From: Leptospira inadai serovar Lyme str. 10
GTDB lineage: Bacteria; Spirochaetota; Leptospiria; Leptospirales; Leptospiraceae
Length of the DNA: 64,000 bases
Assembly (NCBI RefSeq): GCF_000243675.2
Contig: NZ_AHMM02000017.1
Location: forward strand, 372,001-436,000
Reading direction: 5' to 3'
Part shown: piece by piece, positions 61,799 to 64,000 of the stretch
How the letters are laid out: each line of letters begins with the position of its first letter
Position numbering within the stretch: the stretch's first letter is position 1
Notes under the pieces: generated by a model
Told to the model about the DNA's origin: nothing
The model's input: the letters and a program-made list of their open reading frames with translations, nothing else
Databases searched by the model: none
Made by a program: the position numbers and the translations under genes

Positions 61799-62455
61799 TT
61801 ATTTTAAAATAATTTCTAAAATATCCTCCTGTAAAACTAATACGGAACTATCCAATAATTCTTGGACCGTCTTTGCATCAGGTAATTGCACCGGAATTTG
61901 ATTCCATGGTAAATCCTGAAGGACTGCAATGAAAATGGAATTTTTTTTCCCGAACCGTGGTTGCAATTGAAAATGAAATTTTCTATTTCCATCGACGATA
62001 AGTTCAAAATCAATTATTTTCGCTTCGGATATCTTTATTTTATCGTTAGTCTTAACATTTTTTATAATAAATTTCTCGGCTAACCAAATGCCCCCATCGA
62101 TTTCTAAATCATTGAATTCATGTTCCGAATACAATGCAACATTTGAAAAACCCAATCCGAACCCGCCGTGAGTTACGTAATTAAATTCTGATTTTATTTT
62201 TTCGAATGTATTCGAAACCGATAAACTAGTATAACCGGTAACTCTAATCCCAACTGAGTTTAATAAAACCTCAGGGAACGGCAATATCCCAGTATTTTGG
62301 AATATTTTAAGTCCTTCATCGGTGGTTACAGCTTGTGTTCTCTCTGGATCATTAAATAGATTCTTGTAGAATTTCGACTCTAAGACAGGAATTTGAGAAT
62401 AAACACTTAGCCAAGATCCGGCAAAGGAATAAGAAATTACATTCGTTGAAATCAC
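61799..62455 (-). CDS. Unrecognised protein, first of a three-gene set
   Basis: The 218-residue protein uses GTG at 62455, the first possible start after an in-frame TAA. Alternating hydrophobic and polar stretches (SFAGSWLSVYSQIPVLESKF; GFGLGFSNVALYSEHEFNDL) suggest a beta-rich fold without a signal peptide. The family is not recognised. Confidence 0.5.
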   Translation of the reverse strand: MISTNVISYSFAGSWLSVYSQIPVLESKFYKNLFNDPERTQAVTTDEGLKIFQNTGILPFPEVLLNSVGIRVTGYTSLSVSNTFEKIKSEFNYVTHGGFGLGFSNVALYSEHEFNDLEIDGGIWLAEKFIIKNVKTNDKIKISEAKIIDFELIVDGNRKFHFQLQPRFGKKNSIFIAVLQDLPWNQIPVQLPDAKTVQELLDSSVLVLQEDILEIILK

Positions 62456-62958
62456 AGCTCTATTCCAGTATTATTAGACCGACAATTACGAATAAATCGG
62501 ACCCTAACTCTATATTCGGTTTCTTGACCCTTTTTGCCAACGATTTCTCGACATTATTGATTGATGGAGACTAAGATAGAAACACAATAGGTAAACCTTT
62601 ATTATGTAGTTTCGGTTTTAATACGACATTATGAGCATTATGGCTAGTGATTTAGCAGGCTCTTTGGGCGAATTGGTCAACCAGGCTTAGAAATCTCTAA
62701 TAGCCTAGTACTTATCCCTGTTTGCCTAAATGATTCCTTCCCGGTAAACGATTTCTCGGGCAGTTTTTCCTTTTCTCCCCCCGACAATCTCCAACCACTC
62801 CCTGAATTCTTTCGACTGATTGTTTCCTCGGAAGAAAGGGCCCTCCGAAACTTTCAGGACACTATCAGGCGAGACAATTGCGTGAGTAAAGATTGCGAGC
62901 CTCAGGATGGGTTTCGAACTCCGCTTGGTTTTGCCCGTAGTGGCAGGAAGACTCCGAA
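62456..62958. other. Intergenic region with a short dispersed repeat
   Basis: CCGAAACTTTCAGGACACTA at 62836-62862 is the third copy of the motif seen at 16.8 and 53.3 kb. CTCCGCTTGGTTTTGCC near 62918 also occurs near 59216. No gene is supported. Confidence 0.45.
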
Positions 62959-63429
62959 TTATTTAGGGAGAGTAACGGTTATCCAATCTAAAAACTTGGA
63001 TTTCAGAAATTCATCGATCGGACCGGAAAACTGATGATAGCCTAGGAAAATCATCCAATAAACCAAGGTGAACCCGAATAAAATTTTCGCGGTCGAGTTA
63101 GCCAAAAAGGGCGATGCCGAATAGAACATTCTAAATACTGCAATCGGCCAAAAGAAAAGTAGGAAAAAATAAAAGGCGCGGGGGAGTCCGTAAAGCCAGC
63201 TTAAAATTTCGGTGGGATACGATTTTGTTAAACGATCATAAGATTCTTTTAATTCCGGGAAGAACTGAAAAAAATAAAATACGAATACGAAAAAAGTCGC
63301 CACCTTCCAGATTACTTCTATGTCGTTCCGAATTAAAACTAAGGTAAGCCCGATGAACCAGAGTAAAAATAACGGGAATACGATCTGCTCTAAGAGGCCT
63401 GCGGAAGCTGTTTGAGCGAGAAAGATCAT
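62959..63429 (-). CDS. Hypothetical integral membrane protein
   Basis: The 156-residue protein has four to five hydrophobic helices ([70 protein letters not shown]). The start overlaps the pdxA stop by four bases, so it is co-translated with it. Family unknown; the role of a membrane protein next to a vitamin B6 enzyme is not obvious. Confidence 0.65.
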   Translation of the reverse strand: MIFLAQTASAGLLEQIVFPLFLLWFIGLTLVLIRNDIEVIWKVATFFVFVFYFFQFFPELKESYDRLTKSYPTEILSWLYGLPRAFYFFLLFFWPIAVFRMFYSASPFLANSTAKILFGFTLVYWMIFLGYHQFSGPIDEFLKSKFLDWITVTLPK

Positions 63430-64000
63430 TTCTGTCTCCGGATTTTATTTATTTTGGGTAATTTTCCGGAAGCCCAATCCAAGCATTGAAGCAAACTTTC
63501 CGGATCTGCTAATCCTTTTCCGGCGATGTCGAAGGCGGTTCCGTGGTCGGGAGAAACTCGTAAAAAATCCAATCCCAGAGTCATATTCACCCCGTATTTA
63601 CCTTCCCACATTTTAAACGGTATCAGTCCCTGATCATGATAACAAGAAAGAAACAACGAAAAGCGGCGTCGATTCTGCTCGGTAAACGCCGCATCGGCGG
63701 AGATCGGTCCTACCACATTCAGTCCCGACTTCTTGAAAGAGGAAATCATAGGTTCTAAAATGGATTTTTCCTCGGTTCCGATTTGTCCACCTTCTCCCGC
63801 ATGAGGATTCAATCCTAAAAATGCGATCTCCTTCCGCTTTTCTAAAGGAGCGGAACGGATGGCGGCGATTAAACTCGGCACATGTATTTTTTTCAAGTAG
63901 AAAGGAACCTTTATTAAAGGAACATGAGTGGTCAAGGTTAGTACGTTCAACTCACGCCCAGCCATCAACATGTACGTTTTACGATCGTAGGAATCCGCAA
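63426..64000 (-). CDS. pdxA: 4-hydroxythreonine-4-phosphate dehydrogenase (5' end outside window)
   Basis: PdxA makes the pyridoxal-phosphate precursor 3-amino-1-hydroxyacetone phosphate (pyridoxine pathway). About 190 residues are visible, open to the window edge. Diagnostic segments: the metal-binding [39 protein letters not shown] and [16 protein letters not shown]. The in-frame codons beyond the apparent ATG at 63971 ([16 protein letters not shown]) continue the family alignment, so the gene extends past 64000. Confidence 0.93.
   Translation of the reverse strand, partial: ADSYDRKTYMLMAGRELNVLTLTTHVPLIKVPFYLKKIHVPSLIAAIRSAPLEKRKEIAFLGLNPHAGEGGQIGTEEKSILEPMISSFKKSGLNVVGPISADAAFTEQNRRRFSLFLSCYHDQGLIPFKMWEGKYGVNMTLGLDFLRVSPDHGTAFDIAGKGLADPESLLQCLDWASGKLPKINKIRRQK

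Noticed and set aside
62895..62940. GGGTTTCGAACTC resembling a tRNA T-arm
   Set aside because: No acceptor, D-arm or anticodon stem can be built around it.

Overview
The window looks like a Leptospira chromosome. The base composition is AT-rich (roughly 40% GC by eye). There are many spirochaete-style lipoproteins with loose lipoboxes, frequent TTG and GTG starts, PilZ proteins, a SpoIIE-type phosphatase family, a phasin-like protein and a fragment resembling Leptospira-specific giant repeat proteins. I see no rRNA, tRNA, CRISPR array or intact transposase. The species assignment is inference from gene content only.

Region by region. 0-8 kb: a cut-off gene, a frameshifted TPR gene, an AHSA1/ArsR pair, an arsenite methyltransferase (ArsM), an SBBP-repeat lipoprotein, and an AraC regulator overlapping an L-2-amino-thiazoline-4-carboxylate hydrolase-like gene. 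8-16 kb: an SH3b protein, two paralogous seven-helix receptor-like membrane proteins (one directly downstream of an acyltransferase resembling autoinducer/FeeM-type synthases), an XRE regulator with two dyads upstream, two PilZ proteins, then a repeat-rich patch holding a group II intron that has lost most of its reverse transcriptase. 16-24 kb: two tiny paralogous exported proteins, a degenerate HD-GYP protein, a methyltransferase, a CopD-like membrane protein, and a FadL-like porin with a cytochrome c'-like partner. 24-30 kb: one 1972-residue protein combining Ser/Thr kinase, AAA ATPase, GAF and SpoIIE/PP2C phosphatase. 30-34 kb: phasin, XRE, PilZ, and a MerR regulator (probably translated from a leaderless mRNA) coupled to a thioredoxin-like/MerC-like membrane protein.

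34-53 kb is an accessory metabolic block. A minus-strand operon (flavin monooxygenase, SDR, HAD phosphatase) diverges from a TetR gene. Two NAD-dependent epimerase paralogues flank a membrane-bound PP2C phosphatase that shares its catalytic module with the giant kinase. Next come an FGGY sugar kinase, an MFS transporter, and a TetR-controlled operon of class II aldolase, class III aminotransferase, a degenerate aldolase-like protein, an SDR and another TetR. A 15-bp palindrome occurs both at the monooxygenase/TetR promoter and upstream of the sugar kinase with one mismatch, which suggests one TetR regulon spanning both clusters.

53-64 kb: a cobalamin riboswitch drives a TonB-dependent receptor (BtuB-like). 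An HxlR regulator diverges from a small membrane protein across two CTTG-N7-CAAG sites. A YciI/DGPF protein overlaps an ECF42-type sigma factor. Then come a glycan-binding-like protein, a broken repeat-protein fragment with three unrecognised co-directional genes, and finally a membrane protein overlapping a partial pdxA.

A dispersed repeat of about 115-140 bp, linked by CTCTGTC-type heptamer runs, occurs at 9.4, 15.5, 31.3 and (partly) 14.7 and 53.0 kb. It sits at gene ends and hosts the intron remnant.
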